The notes: generated by a model not told the origin, from the letters alone. 64,000 bases of DNA from Neptuniibacter sp. CAU 1671 (GCF_029222905.1 NZ_JARHUE010000004.1:160433-224432), one strand, 5' to 3'; counted from the first letter of the stretch, positions 47,205 to 56,582 are shown. Program-made: numbers and translations.

Positions 47205-48370
47205 CAGCAGATAACGTATTCCCGTTTATGCCCGCTGATGGCGGCCAGGCGGAAACGTCCGGTGGTTCCCTGAGGAATATCATAGTGTTCGCCATCCCGT
47301 GGATCCGGATAACGATAGAGGCTGAGGTACTCGTCGTAGCTGACCTGCTGACGGGTTTCCAGCATGGTGCGATGAGCCAGTGTATGCAGGCAGCGTTCGT
47401 AACCGGCCACCACTGTGCCGGCAAAAAACTCAGCGACACAGCCGGAGCCGTAACTGAAGAAACCAATTTTTTTACCGGCCAGATTCTGTTTACAGTTTTC
47501 CAGCAGTGAACTTAAACCGATATACATGGATGCGGTGTAGCTGTTACCGATGATACGGTTGTAATGCAGTGTATCTTCGATCTGCTGCTCCAACTGTTCA
47601 GGGTTCAACCCACTATGATTCAGTTTCGCCAGATGTTTGTGGGCCTTTTCAGCCATTCGACTGAACGGCAGGTGGTAACAGAAATATGAAAAATCGGTAA
47701 ACGCCAGAGAGCTGGCTTCTACAAAGTTTTCCCAGGCTTTCTTGAGGGATTTCAAATACACTTTGGTGGAATATTTGCCATCCACCAGCGCTGTATTGCG
47801 ATAGTTGGGACGCCAGAAATCCATCACATCTTCCGTGTGATTACCCACCTCAGGTGCAATTTCAATCAGGCGGGGATTGGCGCTAATCAGCATTGCTACA
47901 GCACCCGCACCCTGAGTCGCTTCACCCGCAGTATCCAGATCATACCGGGCAACATCGGACGCAATCACCAGCACCTGCTTGTTCGGCTGACGGGTCACCA
48001 GGGCACAGGCCATCTGGATTGCCGCAGTCGCACTGTAACAGGCCTGCTTGAGCTCAACGACACGGCAATTGGAACTCAAACCCAGCAAACGGTGCACATA
48101 GACACCCGCCGCTTTGGACTGGTCGATACCGGTTTCGGTTGCAAATAACACAGTAGAGATGGCACTTGCACCGACGCGCTCAACCAATGGCTGAGCTGCA
48201 TTTGCCGCCATGGTGACAATATCTTCATCCGGTGCAGGCATGGACATTTTTTCCTGTCCGATACCCTGATAATACTTCTCGGATTCAGTGTGCTGTACTT
48301 CAGCCAGCGTTCTTAAATCCAAGTAATAATTGGGTGTATAGAAACTGATTTCGTCAATACCGACAGACAT
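47204..48370 (-). CDS. mvaS: Hydroxymethylglutaryl-CoA synthase
   Basis: The 388-residue enzyme starts MSVGIDEISFYTPNYYLDL and has the catalytic Cys in ELKQACYSATAAIQMAC (about 112). The family PFSRMAEKAHKHL region with the active-site His nearby and YGSGCVAEFFAG near the C terminus are also present. It condenses acetyl-CoA and acetoacetyl-CoA to HMG-CoA. It lies 16 bases after fni and overlaps the next gene by one base. Confidence 0.95.
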   Translation of the reverse strand: MSVGIDEISFYTPNYYLDLRTLAEVQHTESEKYYQGIGQEKMSMPAPDEDIVTMAANAAQPLVERVGASAISTVLFATETGIDQSKAAGVYVHRLLGLSSNCRVVELKQACYSATAAIQMACALVTRQPNKQVLVIASDVARYDLDTAGEATQGAGAVAMLISANPRLIEIAPEVGNHTEDVMDFWRPNYRNTALVDGKYSTKVYLKSLKKAWENFVEASSLAFTDFSYFCYHLPFSRMAEKAHKHLAKLNHSGLNPEQLEQQIEDTLHYNRIIGNSYTASMYIGLSSLLENCKQNLAGKKIGFFSYGSGCVAEFFAGTVVAGYERCLHTLAHRTMLETRQQVSYDEYLSLYRYPDPRDGEHYDIPQGTTGRFRLAAISGHKREYVIC

Positions 48371-48386
48371 TCTTGGATCTCAATCC

Positions 48387-49415
48387 TCAGCACTCATCTA
48401 ACACAAGCGTCCGGTTATTGAACAGCGTTTTGATATCCGGAACACCCAACAGAAACATGGCGGTTATGAACTGTTTACGCAGTTTTTCTATTTCCAGCAC
48501 CACCGCATCGGCCGATTTCATTGCCGGTTGCAGGAAAGGTGCGGCCATGCCACTTAAAGAGGCGCCGAGTATAACAGATTTAACCATGTCGATCCCATCT
48601 CTGAGACCACCACTTGCAACTATGGTGGCACGGTCCAGAAATGGGTTTGCCTGCATCAGTGCAACCGGGGTTGGCAGACCCCAATCCTGGAATTTAAGAC
48701 CCAGGTCATCTGCCTCTGCGCCTCGGTGATGCTCAATCCGGCTCCATGAAGTACCGCCGGCACCCGCCACATCAAAATATTTAACCCCGGCCTGCAGGCC
48801 TAATTCAATGTCTGACGCCGAGAGGCCACAACCTACCTCTTTCAGTAATACCGGTACGCTCAACGCACCTGAAATAGTCGCAATTTTGGCAGCCAGACCG
48901 GAAAAATCTGTATCACCCTCCGGCTGAATCGCTTCCTGCAACGGGTTAAGGTGCAGATACAGGCCATCAGCCTGTAAACAATCTACTGCCGCCTGAGCCT
49001 CTTCAATCCCCAGACCGTAATTCAGCTGTACAGCGCCCAGATTCCCCAGTAGCGGGATATCCGGTGCTAATCCACGCAAGTCAAAACTGCTGCGTGCTGC
49101 GGGGTGAGTAAACATCACCCGCTGCGAACCAACCGCCAACGCGACTTTGCAACGCTGCGCCGCCTCAGCAAGGTTACGGTTAATACGATTCACCAGCTCA
49201 TGATCACCGCCGGTCATGGAGGATATCAGCAGTGGGAATGATAATTCTCGTCCCATAAACTGGCAGGAGGGGTCCACGCTATCCAAAGCAAGTTCCGGTA
49301 ACCCACGATGCTGCAGGCGAATCCGGTCAAAATAGGCAGCCTGACGATCAGTGGCCTGATCGTCACCAATAATACGGATATGTTCGATTTTTCGATTATT
49401 GGTTGGATCGGACAT
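48387..49415 (-). CDS. fni: Type 2 isopentenyl-diphosphate delta-isomerase
   Basis: The 342-residue FMN/NADPH-dependent enzyme starts with NRKIEHIRI. It has FPLLISSMTGG, HLNPLQEAIQPEGD, VLLKEVGCGLS and DVAGAGGTSWSRIEHHRG, all characteristic of Idi-2. It interconverts IPP and DMAPP. The ATG overlaps the mvaA TGA by one base (49415). It is not related to the type 1 (Nudix) isomerase. Confidence 0.96.
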   Translation of the reverse strand: MSDPTNNRKIEHIRIIGDDQATDRQAAYFDRIRLQHRGLPELALDSVDPSCQFMGRELSFPLLISSMTGGDHELVNRINRNLAEAAQRCKVALAVGSQRVMFTHPAARSSFDLRGLAPDIPLLGNLGAVQLNYGLGIEEAQAAVDCLQADGLYLHLNPLQEAIQPEGDTDFSGLAAKIATISGALSVPVLLKEVGCGLSASDIELGLQAGVKYFDVAGAGGTSWSRIEHHRGAEADDLGLKFQDWGLPTPVALMQANPFLDRATIVASGGLRDGIDMVKSVILGASLSGMAAPFLQPAMKSADAVVLEIEKLRKQFITAMFLLGVPDIKTLFNNRTLVLDEC

Positions 49416-50449
49416 CAGCGCTCCAGTTTCAGGTGAGCTTCCATCAGCTCACCGGGATTGGTCTGGGCAGACAGCAGAGACAGCTCCCCACAGAGAACGG
49501 TCGCAGCGCAGATGGCTGCCAGCCGACGGGCATTCTCGCCGGGTTCACGGCTTGCTTTACAACCCAATGCGGTGAGGTTTTCTTCCACAAAGTCGAGTCC
49601 CTTGCCGTTACCTACGGTACCTACAATCAGATTAGGCAAGGTACAGGAGAAATACAGGTCACCGTTCCGCACTTCAGCATGTACGACACCCTGAGAACCT
49701 TCGATTATGTTGGCCGCATCCTGCCCGGTGGCAAGATAAAACGCTAGCAGCATATTGGCATAATGGGCATTGGCACTGCGCAAACCGCCGGCAATCATGG
49801 TGCCGATCAGGTTCTTTTTGATATTCAGGTCCACCACTTTTTCCGGGGTGGTTTTCAGCCGGCGCTCGCACAGTGCTCTGGGAATAGTGATTTCACTGAT
49901 GACATATTTGCCACGCCCCAGAATGCCATTAACAGCAGTGGCCTTTTTATCCGAACAGTAATTACCCGATATGGAGCAATATTTAAGCTGAGGGTATTCC
50001 GTCAAAATCCATGGAATCAGCTTGTCGGCGGCATTTGTCACCATATTATGACCGGACGCATCACCGGTGGTGAATTCAAGCCGCAGATAGATCAGATTAG
50101 CTACTACCTGGCTATGCAGATCAATCAGCCGGGCAAAGCGGCTGCTCTGGGAGACCACCTGATTCATATCATCCTGGCGGGACATTATCTGGTGCAGCGC
50201 GGACACTGCAGCAGGGGCATCATCTGCTTCCAGCAAGATAGAACGGGTCATCCGTTCATCGACCACAGTGGTTTTTATGCCATCGGTCAGGCAAGACACG
50301 CGGGCACCCCGGCCGACTGAATGCCACAGAGGAGTCTCATAGGTGGCCAGCGGCACATTGAGCTTTTCCTGCAGCACAGGGCCACAGATATTAATCGGCC
50401 CCACACTGCGCATGGGTACTGGGGCCTGAGTAATTTTGTGTGTTTTCAT
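49415..50449 (-). CDS. mvaA: Hydroxymethylglutaryl-CoA reductase, class I-like
   Basis: The 344-residue enzyme makes mevalonate from HMG-CoA with NAD(P)H. It shows LATYETPLW with the catalytic Glu, GDASGHNMVTNAAD for cofactor binding, SGNYCSDKKATAVNGILGRGK with the catalytic Lys, ATGQDAANIIEGSQG with the catalytic Asp, and a C-terminal MEAHLKLER with the catalytic His. These are class I (eukaryote/archaea-like) motifs rather than the class II form of Pseudomonas mevalonii. It is first in the seven-gene unit. No clear Shine-Dalgarno precedes the ATG, and a terminator ends only about 25 bases upstream. Confidence 0.93.
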   Translation of the reverse strand: MKTHKITQAPVPMRSVGPINICGPVLQEKLNVPLATYETPLWHSVGRGARVSCLTDGIKTTVVDERMTRSILLEADDAPAAVSALHQIMSRQDDMNQVVSQSSRFARLIDLHSQVVANLIYLRLEFTTGDASGHNMVTNAADKLIPWILTEYPQLKYCSISGNYCSDKKATAVNGILGRGKYVISEITIPRALCERRLKTTPEKVVDLNIKKNLIGTMIAGGLRSANAHYANMLLAFYLATGQDAANIIEGSQGVVHAEVRNGDLYFSCTLPNLIVGTVGNGKGLDFVEENLTALGCKASREPGENARRLAAICAATVLCGELSLLSAQTNPGELMEAHLKLER

Positions 50450-50474
50450 CGGCGGTGCGCCAGCAGGAATAAAG

Positions 50475-50504
50475 AAAAAAGGGCTGCCAGAGGCAACCCT
50501 TTTT
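50475..50504 (-). terminator. Intrinsic terminator of the outer-membrane factor gene, directly before mvaA
   Basis: On the minus strand AAAAAGGG-T-TGCC pairs with GGCA-G-CCCTTTTT around TCT, followed by T residues. It is nearly symmetrical. It ends the TolC-like gene 56 bases after its stop and leaves only about 25 bases before the mvaA ATG, so it may also attenuate read-through into the mevalonate operon. Confidence 0.8.
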
Positions 50505-50559
50505 CATAACAACAGGTTGGCGTGAATTTTATAGAACCCACGCCTATAAAAGCAACCCG

Positions 50560-51891
50560 TTAGCCAGGTTCCTGCTCAGACTTCACGTTGCCCAGATTTG
50601 GCTCAGGCAGTACAAGCTGCAAAGTATCCAGTAACTGACCCATACCATTCAGCAGACGGTATTCCGAGATCATATGATCATAGAGGGCGTTAGTCAGATC
50701 ATTTTTTGCTGAGAACACCTCATTTTCAGTGTCCAGCAAATCCAGCAGAGAACGCTGACCGATATTGAACTGCTTCTGGTATGAGTTGCGTGTCTGCTCA
50801 CTGGCAACCACATGTTGTTGCAGATAAGGGATCTGACGCTCCAGAATATCTTTCGCATTCCAGGACAGTTCAACACTCTGCACAACCTGACGGTGTGTAT
50901 CCATGGCAATGGACTTGGCTTCTTCAATCTGATGCTGCGTCTGACGTACACGGGCACGGTCAGCACCACCGTTATAGATGTTGTAGCGCAGTCGAAGCAT
51001 GGCCACAAAATCTTCATTGATACCATCTACACCATCGATATCGTTGTTCCAGGTACGATCAACTTCCAAGTGAACACGTGGTGACCAGCGGGCACGCGCC
51101 GCTTCATACTGGGCCATAGCCGCCATGGTGTCAGCCGCAGCAACACCCAGAGTCGGATGATTATCCAGCGCCTGTTTTACAGCATCTTCACGGGATTCAG
51201 GATAGGAAACTTCCAGCTTAGGCATGGAAAACTCGCCTTCCGGCATCATACCAGTAATACGCTGATAACTGGCCTGCGCATCAATCAGGTTGTTTTCAGC
51301 CGCCAGTACGTTCACTTCAGCCAGCGCCAGACGACCTTCAGCCTGCTGTATAGAAGCCAGTGCACCCAGACCGGACTCGGAACGACGCTTGATCTGATCA
51401 TAAATACGGACATGGCTATACAGGGTTTCTTTAGCCTGCTGTAACAGCTCCTGACGGCGCATCACTTCGAGGTATGCGCGGGCCGCATCAAGTGCATATT
51501 TTTCAGCGGTTTCGATCACACGCTGATCGGCAGAATCCGCACGGGCGGTTTGACGCTCTACTTCCTGTTTGGTAGCAAAGCCATCAAAAATCATCTGCCG
51601 CAGACTAAGACTGAGCTCTTTACGGTGCAGCTCCACATTGTCATGGCCATCTGCACGCGTGGTGGTGTTATTGGTTTTTTCCCAACCAAAACCACCTGCA
51701 AAATCAAAGGTCGGCAGATAACCTGCACGTGCCTGAACAACTTCCTGATAGACCGCATTACGCGCATTCAGCGCACGTTGGACTTCAGGATTTGTATTCA
51801 ATCCCTGAACGACCACATCCTCAAGTGTCGCCGCAGTTGTCGCTGCTGACATCGTTGCCAGGATGGCAGCCAACACTATTTTTTTTCTCAT
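50560..51891 (-). CDS. TolC-family outer-membrane factor of type I secretion (LapE-like)
   Basis: I use the ATG at 51891 (MRKKIVLAAILATMSAATTAATLED) behind AAGGGAAGGG; the frame opens with GTG at 51924. The protein has 443 residues, a signal peptide cut near TTAA (about 21), and two outer-membrane efflux protein repeats (for example PTFDFAGGFGWE and YNIYNGGADRARVRQ). It would form the trimeric exit duct for the ABC and HlyD proteins encoded nearby. It is followed by its own terminator and preceded by a LuxR-type gene. Confidence 0.92.
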   Translation of the reverse strand: MRKKIVLAAILATMSAATTAATLEDVVVQGLNTNPEVQRALNARNAVYQEVVQARAGYLPTFDFAGGFGWEKTNNTTTRADGHDNVELHRKELSLSLRQMIFDGFATKQEVERQTARADSADQRVIETAEKYALDAARAYLEVMRRQELLQQAKETLYSHVRIYDQIKRRSESGLGALASIQQAEGRLALAEVNVLAAENNLIDAQASYQRITGMMPEGEFSMPKLEVSYPESREDAVKQALDNHPTLGVAAADTMAAMAQYEAARARWSPRVHLEVDRTWNNDIDGVDGINEDFVAMLRLRYNIYNGGADRARVRQTQHQIEEAKSIAMDTHRQVVQSVELSWNAKDILERQIPYLQQHVVASEQTRNSYQKQFNIGQRSLLDLLDTENEVFSAKNDLTNALYDHMISEYRLLNGMGQLLDTLQLVLPEPNLGNVKSEQEPG

Positions 51892-51947
51892 ATCCCTTCC
51901 CTTGTATAAGTTGATCAAGGTCACTGACCCAGTTTAGCTCAATTTTA

Positions 51948-52577
51948 TTACAATTTTCCACTTAGTAGTAACACCAGTGAAACACGGTCCGGCATACCCG
52001 TTTTCTGAAAAATAGAACTCAAATGAGCTTTGACCGTTCTTTCTGTAATAGCAAGTTTTCTCGCAATTTCTTTATTACTCAAACCTTTGCCCAGCTCTGC
52101 CACCACTTCATGCTCACGCTGACTCAAACTACTTAATCTGTCGTCGTCACTCGTTGCATGGTTATTTAAAACAGGCTGGCGGTGTAACAGTTTCTGAATC
52201 AGTTTTTGCAACACCTCAGGACTGGCCCAGATTTCGTCATTTGAAACTGACTTGATGATCTCTTGCTGAATCATCGGTGCCATAAAGGTATTGGTGTAGC
52301 CTTTAAAACCACTCTGTAACAGGGCGATGCCCTGCTCTGTGCTGGGCACATCATCACAGGCAACCAGACTCAGCGTTGAATTCTGCTGCGCCAGCTTTAC
52401 CAGCAATTCACACTCGTTTGCAGAAATTGAACTGATGTGTGCAAACAGAACCGCGGGCTCGCTGCGGTTCTGAGTCTGCAGCATCGACACACTGGTTGCT
52501 ACAGGGTTAAGCGCGGATAAGGCTTCATGCCATCGGGCCGTTACGCTGGCGCGGTGACTCAGTAAAAGAACCTGCAT
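51948..52577 (-). CDS. LuxR-type transcriptional regulator with degenerate receiver domain
   Basis: The 209-residue protein has a C-terminal LuxR helix-turn-helix (about 145-205; LSQREHEVVAELGKGLSNKEIARKLAITERTVKAHLSSIF). Its N-terminal domain has receiver-like size and secondary structure, but LLLSHRAS replaces the acidic pair and VLFAHISS replaces the phospho-acceptor Asp. It cannot be phosphorylated in the usual way. It lies between the TolC-like and HlyD-like genes and probably controls secretion or biofilm genes, as CsgD/VpsT-type regulators do; that is inference. Confidence 0.88.
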   Translation of the reverse strand: MQVLLLSHRASVTARWHEALSALNPVATSVSMLQTQNRSEPAVLFAHISSISANECELLVKLAQQNSTLSLVACDDVPSTEQGIALLQSGFKGYTNTFMAPMIQQEIIKSVSNDEIWASPEVLQKLIQKLLHRQPVLNNHATSDDDRLSSLSQREHEVVAELGKGLSNKEIARKLAITERTVKAHLSSIFQKTGMPDRVSLVLLLSGKL

Positions 52578-52606
52578 GCGGGCAATTCATCCTTAATTTG
52601 AAGCGC

Positions 52607-52635
52607 AAAAAACGGCTTAATTTAAGCCGTTTTTT
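52607..52635. terminator. Bidirectional terminator after the HlyD-like gene
   Basis: AAAAAACGGCTT pairs with AAGCCGTTTTTT around a 5-base loop. It works in both directions by sequence and isolates the ABC-HlyD operon from the LuxR-type gene. Confidence 0.85.
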
Positions 52636-52661
52636 ATCGCAATTTTAAGCAGATAGAACTG

Positions 52662-53981
52662 TTATCGTTCAGTAAGCGCCTTATCTTTAGCTTTCAGAAT
52701 CGGTTTCAGCAAATAATCCATCACCGATTTCTTGCCGGTCAGTATATCCACACTCACGGTCATACCAGCGATTAACGGTAATCGAGCCTTATCATTCCCA
52801 ATGTATGGATTCTGAGTTTCCAGTCGAACCAGGTAATAACTTTCGTCTTTTTCATCGAGAATGGTACTTGGACTCACAAATACCACCTTAGCGTCGACAC
52901 CGCCATATATAGAAAAGTCGTAGGCGCTTACTTTGATCCGCGCAGGCTGGCCCGGTTGGATGTTGGCAATATCCTTAGGTTTGATACGGGCTTCTACCAG
53001 CAATTTATCTTCCCAAGGAATAATATTCAGCAACTCATCACCGGGCTGGACAACACCGTCAATCGTATTAACAAAAAGCTGCTTGACCGTACCCGTCACC
53101 GGTGCTCGCACCTCAGCACGATTGATCCGGTCAGTCATGCCAGTGAGCACTTCATTGATACGGGAGATTTCTGCATTTACCTCATTCAGTTCGCGCCGTG
53201 CCTCATTGCGGAACTGCAGTTCAATCTCATCCCGTTTCTGCTGCGTTTCCTGCAACGTGGATTGTATACGTGGGATATCCAGACGAACACGGCTTAGCTC
53301 ACCCTGCAGATCATTCAACTGTCGACGCAAACGCAGATATTCCACTTCTGAGACAACACCCTCATCCACCAGCGGGCGGGTAATATTCATCTCTTGTTGC
53401 AATAACTGCGTGCTCCGCGCCAGTTGCGCTTCCTGGGCACGTGTACCCTTGAGCTCCTGGTCGCGCTGGGTAATTTTCTGCTCCAGCCCTGCCACTGCAG
53501 CGCGCTGCTCCTGAGCACGACTCAGAAACAACTGTTGTTCCTGTTCCAGCATATCCTTGTATTCATCCGGGTAGCCATTTGGAATTCCAAATTCCCCACC
53601 GTAGGACTCAGCACGCAGACGGATTGATTTCGCAATCAGCTCATATTTGCGTACCTGGTTCTCTTTAAAACTGCTGGCAAAACGCACGTCATCAATACGC
53701 AGAAGCACTTGGCCTTTCTGAACAACATCACCCTCGCGAACCAGAATTTCGGAGACAGCCCCACCTTCCAGGGTTTCGACTTTTTGCAACTGACTGGATG
53801 GAATAATGTCGCCATCACCCCGGGTGATCTCATCCAGCTGAGCCAGACTGGCCCAGACAATAGCGAGAAGAATAAAAGCGGCACATATCCAGATCAGCCA
53901 TTGCGCACCCCGCGGAGACTGCTCCAGCATTGCCTCGCTGACGCTGGACATATACTTCAGATCATCGCTGTTATAGTTCAT
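52662..53981 (-). CDS. HlyD-family periplasmic adaptor of type I secretion (LapC-like)
   Basis: I start at the ATG at 53981 (MNYNSDDLKYMSSVSEAM) with AGGAG 7 bases upstream; the longer frame overlaps the ABC gene. The 439-residue protein has one N-terminal membrane segment (about 30-50), long coiled-coil hairpins, and flanking lipoyl/barrel regions (GGAVSEILVREGDVVQKGQVLL; RAPVTGTVKQLFVNT). It links the inner-membrane ABC protein to the TolC-like duct. It is 10 bases after the ABC gene. Confidence 0.93.
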   Translation of the reverse strand: MNYNSDDLKYMSSVSEAMLEQSPRGAQWLIWICAAFILLAIVWASLAQLDEITRGDGDIIPSSQLQKVETLEGGAVSEILVREGDVVQKGQVLLRIDDVRFASSFKENQVRKYELIAKSIRLRAESYGGEFGIPNGYPDEYKDMLEQEQQLFLSRAQEQRAAVAGLEQKITQRDQELKGTRAQEAQLARSTQLLQQEMNITRPLVDEGVVSEVEYLRLRRQLNDLQGELSRVRLDIPRIQSTLQETQQKRDEIELQFRNEARRELNEVNAEISRINEVLTGMTDRINRAEVRAPVTGTVKQLFVNTIDGVVQPGDELLNIIPWEDKLLVEARIKPKDIANIQPGQPARIKVSAYDFSIYGGVDAKVVFVSPSTILDEKDESYYLVRLETQNPYIGNDKARLPLIAGMTVSVDILTGKKSVMDYLLKPILKAKDKALTER

Positions 53982-53991
53982 CTCTGTGCTC

Positions 53992-56112
53992 CTAGCGTTT
54001 GATCTGCAGGCGACCGGATTTAAGAGCTTCCAGCACCGACTCTTTAGGTCCATCTGCCACTACCCGGCCCTGATCCATCACAATGATTCGATCTACCAGC
54101 GGCAGCAGGGACATCTTATGCGTGACAACCAGCATAGTGGTTTCAGCCGGCAAACTGAGCAGGGATTTTTTTACCTGTTCCTCAGAGGTGTTATCCATCG
54201 AGGCTGTTGGCTCATCAAGCACCAGAATATTGGGTTCGTGTATCAGCGCTCGGGCAATAGCTACCGCCTGCCGCTGACCACCTGAAAGACGGGCACCGCG
54301 CTCACCCACCTGCATGTCATAACCCTGAGGATGACTATCTGCAAAGTCACTCACACCGGATAATTGAGCGGCCTTAAGCAGCACGGCATCAGCCACATGG
54401 GGCGAACCTTTGACAATATTTTCCCGCAAGGTACCGGCAAACAGCATCACATCCTGAGGCACATAGCCGACATTGCGTCGCAGGTCGACCGGATCGATCT
54501 GTTTCACATCCACACCATCCAGCCTGATTGAGCCATCACTTGCCTGATAAAGACCCAATAATAATTTTTCAATGGTGGTTTTGCCGGAACCAATGCGGCC
54601 AATCAGCGCCACCCGTTCACCCGGCTGGACCCTGAACGAGACATGTTCGAGCGCCCTCTGCTCGGCTTCAGGGTAGGCAAAACTGACATCTTTGAATTCT
54701 ATTTTGCCCTGCAGGCGTTCACGATTAACAAATTCCTGCCCCTCTTCACGCTCCACCGGCAACGCCATGATGCTGTTCAGCGATTTAAGTGCAGTGGAAG
54801 CCTGATGCAGACTGATCACCAGGTTGGCCACCTGGGACATCGGCGCCAGCGCCCGACCGGACAGAATCACACAGGCAATCAGCGCACCCATAGTCAGTTC
54901 ACGCTCACTGATAAGGTACACACCGGCAACCACAATGCCGACAGAACAAAGCTGCTGCATAAAACCGGCAAAATTCACTACCGATGCTGACAACACCCGC
55001 GAACGCAGCCCCCAGCGTGCAATATATCCTGACGCCTGCTCCCATTTCAGTTGCATGGATGATGCAGCCCGCTGGGTTTTAACAGTTTCCATGGCGGTCA
55101 GACTCTCCACCAGCGTGGAGTTTTTCTGCGCAGTCGACGCAAAGGTTTTTTCAACCGCTTCTTTCAGCCGCCCCTTGGCCATAAAGGCATAAATAATGAT
55201 CAGCGGAATCGCCACAGCCGGCACGATCACCAGCGGCCCACCGATAAAACCAATAACCAGAAGAAACAGAAAGGCGAATGGCAGATCAATAATGATGGTA
55301 TTCGAAGTGGAGTAGAGAAAGTTTCTCAGACTGTCGAACTCTCTGAGATTACTGGCAAACGAGCCAACCGAAGCGGGCATCGCGTCATAGCGCAGTGACA
55401 TCACCTTCTCGAACACCAGAGAAGACATCATGACATCGCCCTTTTTGGCGGCGATCTCAATAAAATAAGCCCGCAGCATCTTGAGCGCAAAATCAAACAG
55501 ATAAACGATAAACACCCCTGCCGCCAAGACCCAGAGGGTTTCAATAGCATCGTTGGGCACAACCCTGTCATATACATTCATTACGAAGAGCGGGTTAGCC
55601 AACACAAACAGGTTGATCAGAAATGAAGCGAGAAGAACATCGCGGTAGATTGCAGACGAATATTTAATACTGCCCCAGAACCAGTGGCCTTTATGCCCTT
55701 CCAGCAGGCGCGTCATCTGCTTCTGGAACTGATATTCAAGCCGGACAAAAATGGCAAAGCCGGTATAACTGGCCGCTAACTCATCCAGGGTACAGGTGTG
55801 ACTACCACCACTTTCCGGCTGGAATAACACCGCCTGATTCAACTCATCATCAACGCTGATTAACACACAGGCGTTGTCATTTTCGAGCAGCAATACCGCG
55901 GGCAATACCAGTTTAGATATCTGAGGTAAAGAGCGTTTACGTAACGCTGCAGAGAATCCTGCTCTTTTCGCCGCCCGGATAAACAGCTTTGGCGTCAGTC
56001 TGCCCTGTTCCAGTGGCAGACCATCACAGAGTACTTCTGCAGATAAAGGACGATGATTCTGCTCCGTAAGGTGAACCAGACAACCGAGCAAAGGATCGTG
56101 GTTAACTTCCAT
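53992..56112 (-). CDS. Type I secretion ABC permease/ATPase with C39-like domain (LapB-like)
   Basis: The 706-residue protein has an N-terminal C39-like domain (about 1-125; DPLLGCLVHLTEQ) lacking a recognisable catalytic His, as in LapB/HlyB-type exporters that do not cleave the substrate. Six membrane segments (about 150-430) and an ATPase follow, with Walker A GRIGSGKTTIEKLLLGLY, LSGGQRQAVAIARAL and LVLDEPTASMD. AAGG lies 7 bases before the ATG. It exports a large RTX-type adhesin or enzyme in known systems. No such substrate gene is next to it. Confidence 0.93.
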   Translation of the reverse strand: MEVNHDPLLGCLVHLTEQNHRPLSAEVLCDGLPLEQGRLTPKLFIRAAKRAGFSAALRKRSLPQISKLVLPAVLLLENDNACVLISVDDELNQAVLFQPESGGSHTCTLDELAASYTGFAIFVRLEYQFQKQMTRLLEGHKGHWFWGSIKYSSAIYRDVLLASFLINLFVLANPLFVMNVYDRVVPNDAIETLWVLAAGVFIVYLFDFALKMLRAYFIEIAAKKGDVMMSSLVFEKVMSLRYDAMPASVGSFASNLREFDSLRNFLYSTSNTIIIDLPFAFLFLLVIGFIGGPLVIVPAVAIPLIIIYAFMAKGRLKEAVEKTFASTAQKNSTLVESLTAMETVKTQRAASSMQLKWEQASGYIARWGLRSRVLSASVVNFAGFMQQLCSVGIVVAGVYLISERELTMGALIACVILSGRALAPMSQVANLVISLHQASTALKSLNSIMALPVEREEGQEFVNRERLQGKIEFKDVSFAYPEAEQRALEHVSFRVQPGERVALIGRIGSGKTTIEKLLLGLYQASDGSIRLDGVDVKQIDPVDLRRNVGYVPQDVMLFAGTLRENIVKGSPHVADAVLLKAAQLSGVSDFADSHPQGYDMQVGERGARLSGGQRQAVAIARALIHEPNILVLDEPTASMDNTSEEQVKKSLLSLPAETTMLVVTHKMSLLPLVDRIIVMDQGRVVADGPKESVLEALKSGRLQIKR

Positions 56113-56143
56113 TTGAATACCTTAAGATTAATCTCTGTCGCGC

Positions 56144-56172
56144 TTGACCTGATGCGACCCTGACAGGATACT
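56144..56172 (+). promoter_or_regulatory. Sigma-70-like promoter before the small acidic protein gene
   Basis: TTGACC and GATACT are separated by exactly 17 bases, placing the transcript start near 56179. That excludes the TTG at 56175 as the translation start and supports the ATG at 56220. Confidence 0.55.
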
Positions 56173-56219
56173 GATTGCTACGTTCCTTTCATCTAACCGA
56201 ATTACTCTATCAAACCAAT

Positions 56220-56582
56220 ATGTTATACGCCATACGTAACTCTGAAGGACATATCATCAGTTTGTCTGAAGCCAAACTGCCTGACTCAGAACCGGTTGCC
56301 CTTCAGGATGAAGAGGTACTTCGGTTTCTGGCAATCGGTAACGATGCCATTACTAATGGCGATTTTCTTGAAAATTCGGATCTGGGCATTGCCCGTATTC
56401 TTGAAGATCTGATCGAGGTTTTGGTTGGCAAAAACCTGATTATGTTCACCGATCTTCCTGAACCCGCACAGAAAAAACTGCTGAGCCGCAAACTGGTCCG
56501 TAATCTGAAAAATCCGGACGGTTCTCTCAGTGAAGAGCTACCGGGCGCATCTTTCCTGATTGAAGAGGATGATAGTTTTTAA
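56220..56582 (+). CDS. Small acidic conserved protein, unknown function
   Basis: The ATG at 56220 (MLYAIRNSEGHIISLSEAKLP) gives 120 residues; the longer frame from TTG at 56175 starts upstream of the predicted transcript start. The sequence is acidic, with a helical middle (FLENSDLGIARILEDLIEVLVGKNLIMFTDLP) and an acidic C terminus (FLIEEDDSF). Similar short proteins in pseudomonads are sometimes labelled tryptophan synthase beta-like, which I think is a misnomer. It is divergent from the secretion ABC gene and its stop overlaps the convergent TPR gene by four bases. No Shine-Dalgarno is evident. Confidence 0.75.
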   Translation: MLYAIRNSEGHIISLSEAKLPDSEPVALQDEEVLRFLAIGNDAITNGDFLENSDLGIARILEDLIEVLVGKNLIMFTDLPEPAQKKLLSRKLVRNLKNPDGSLSEELPGASFLIEEDDSF

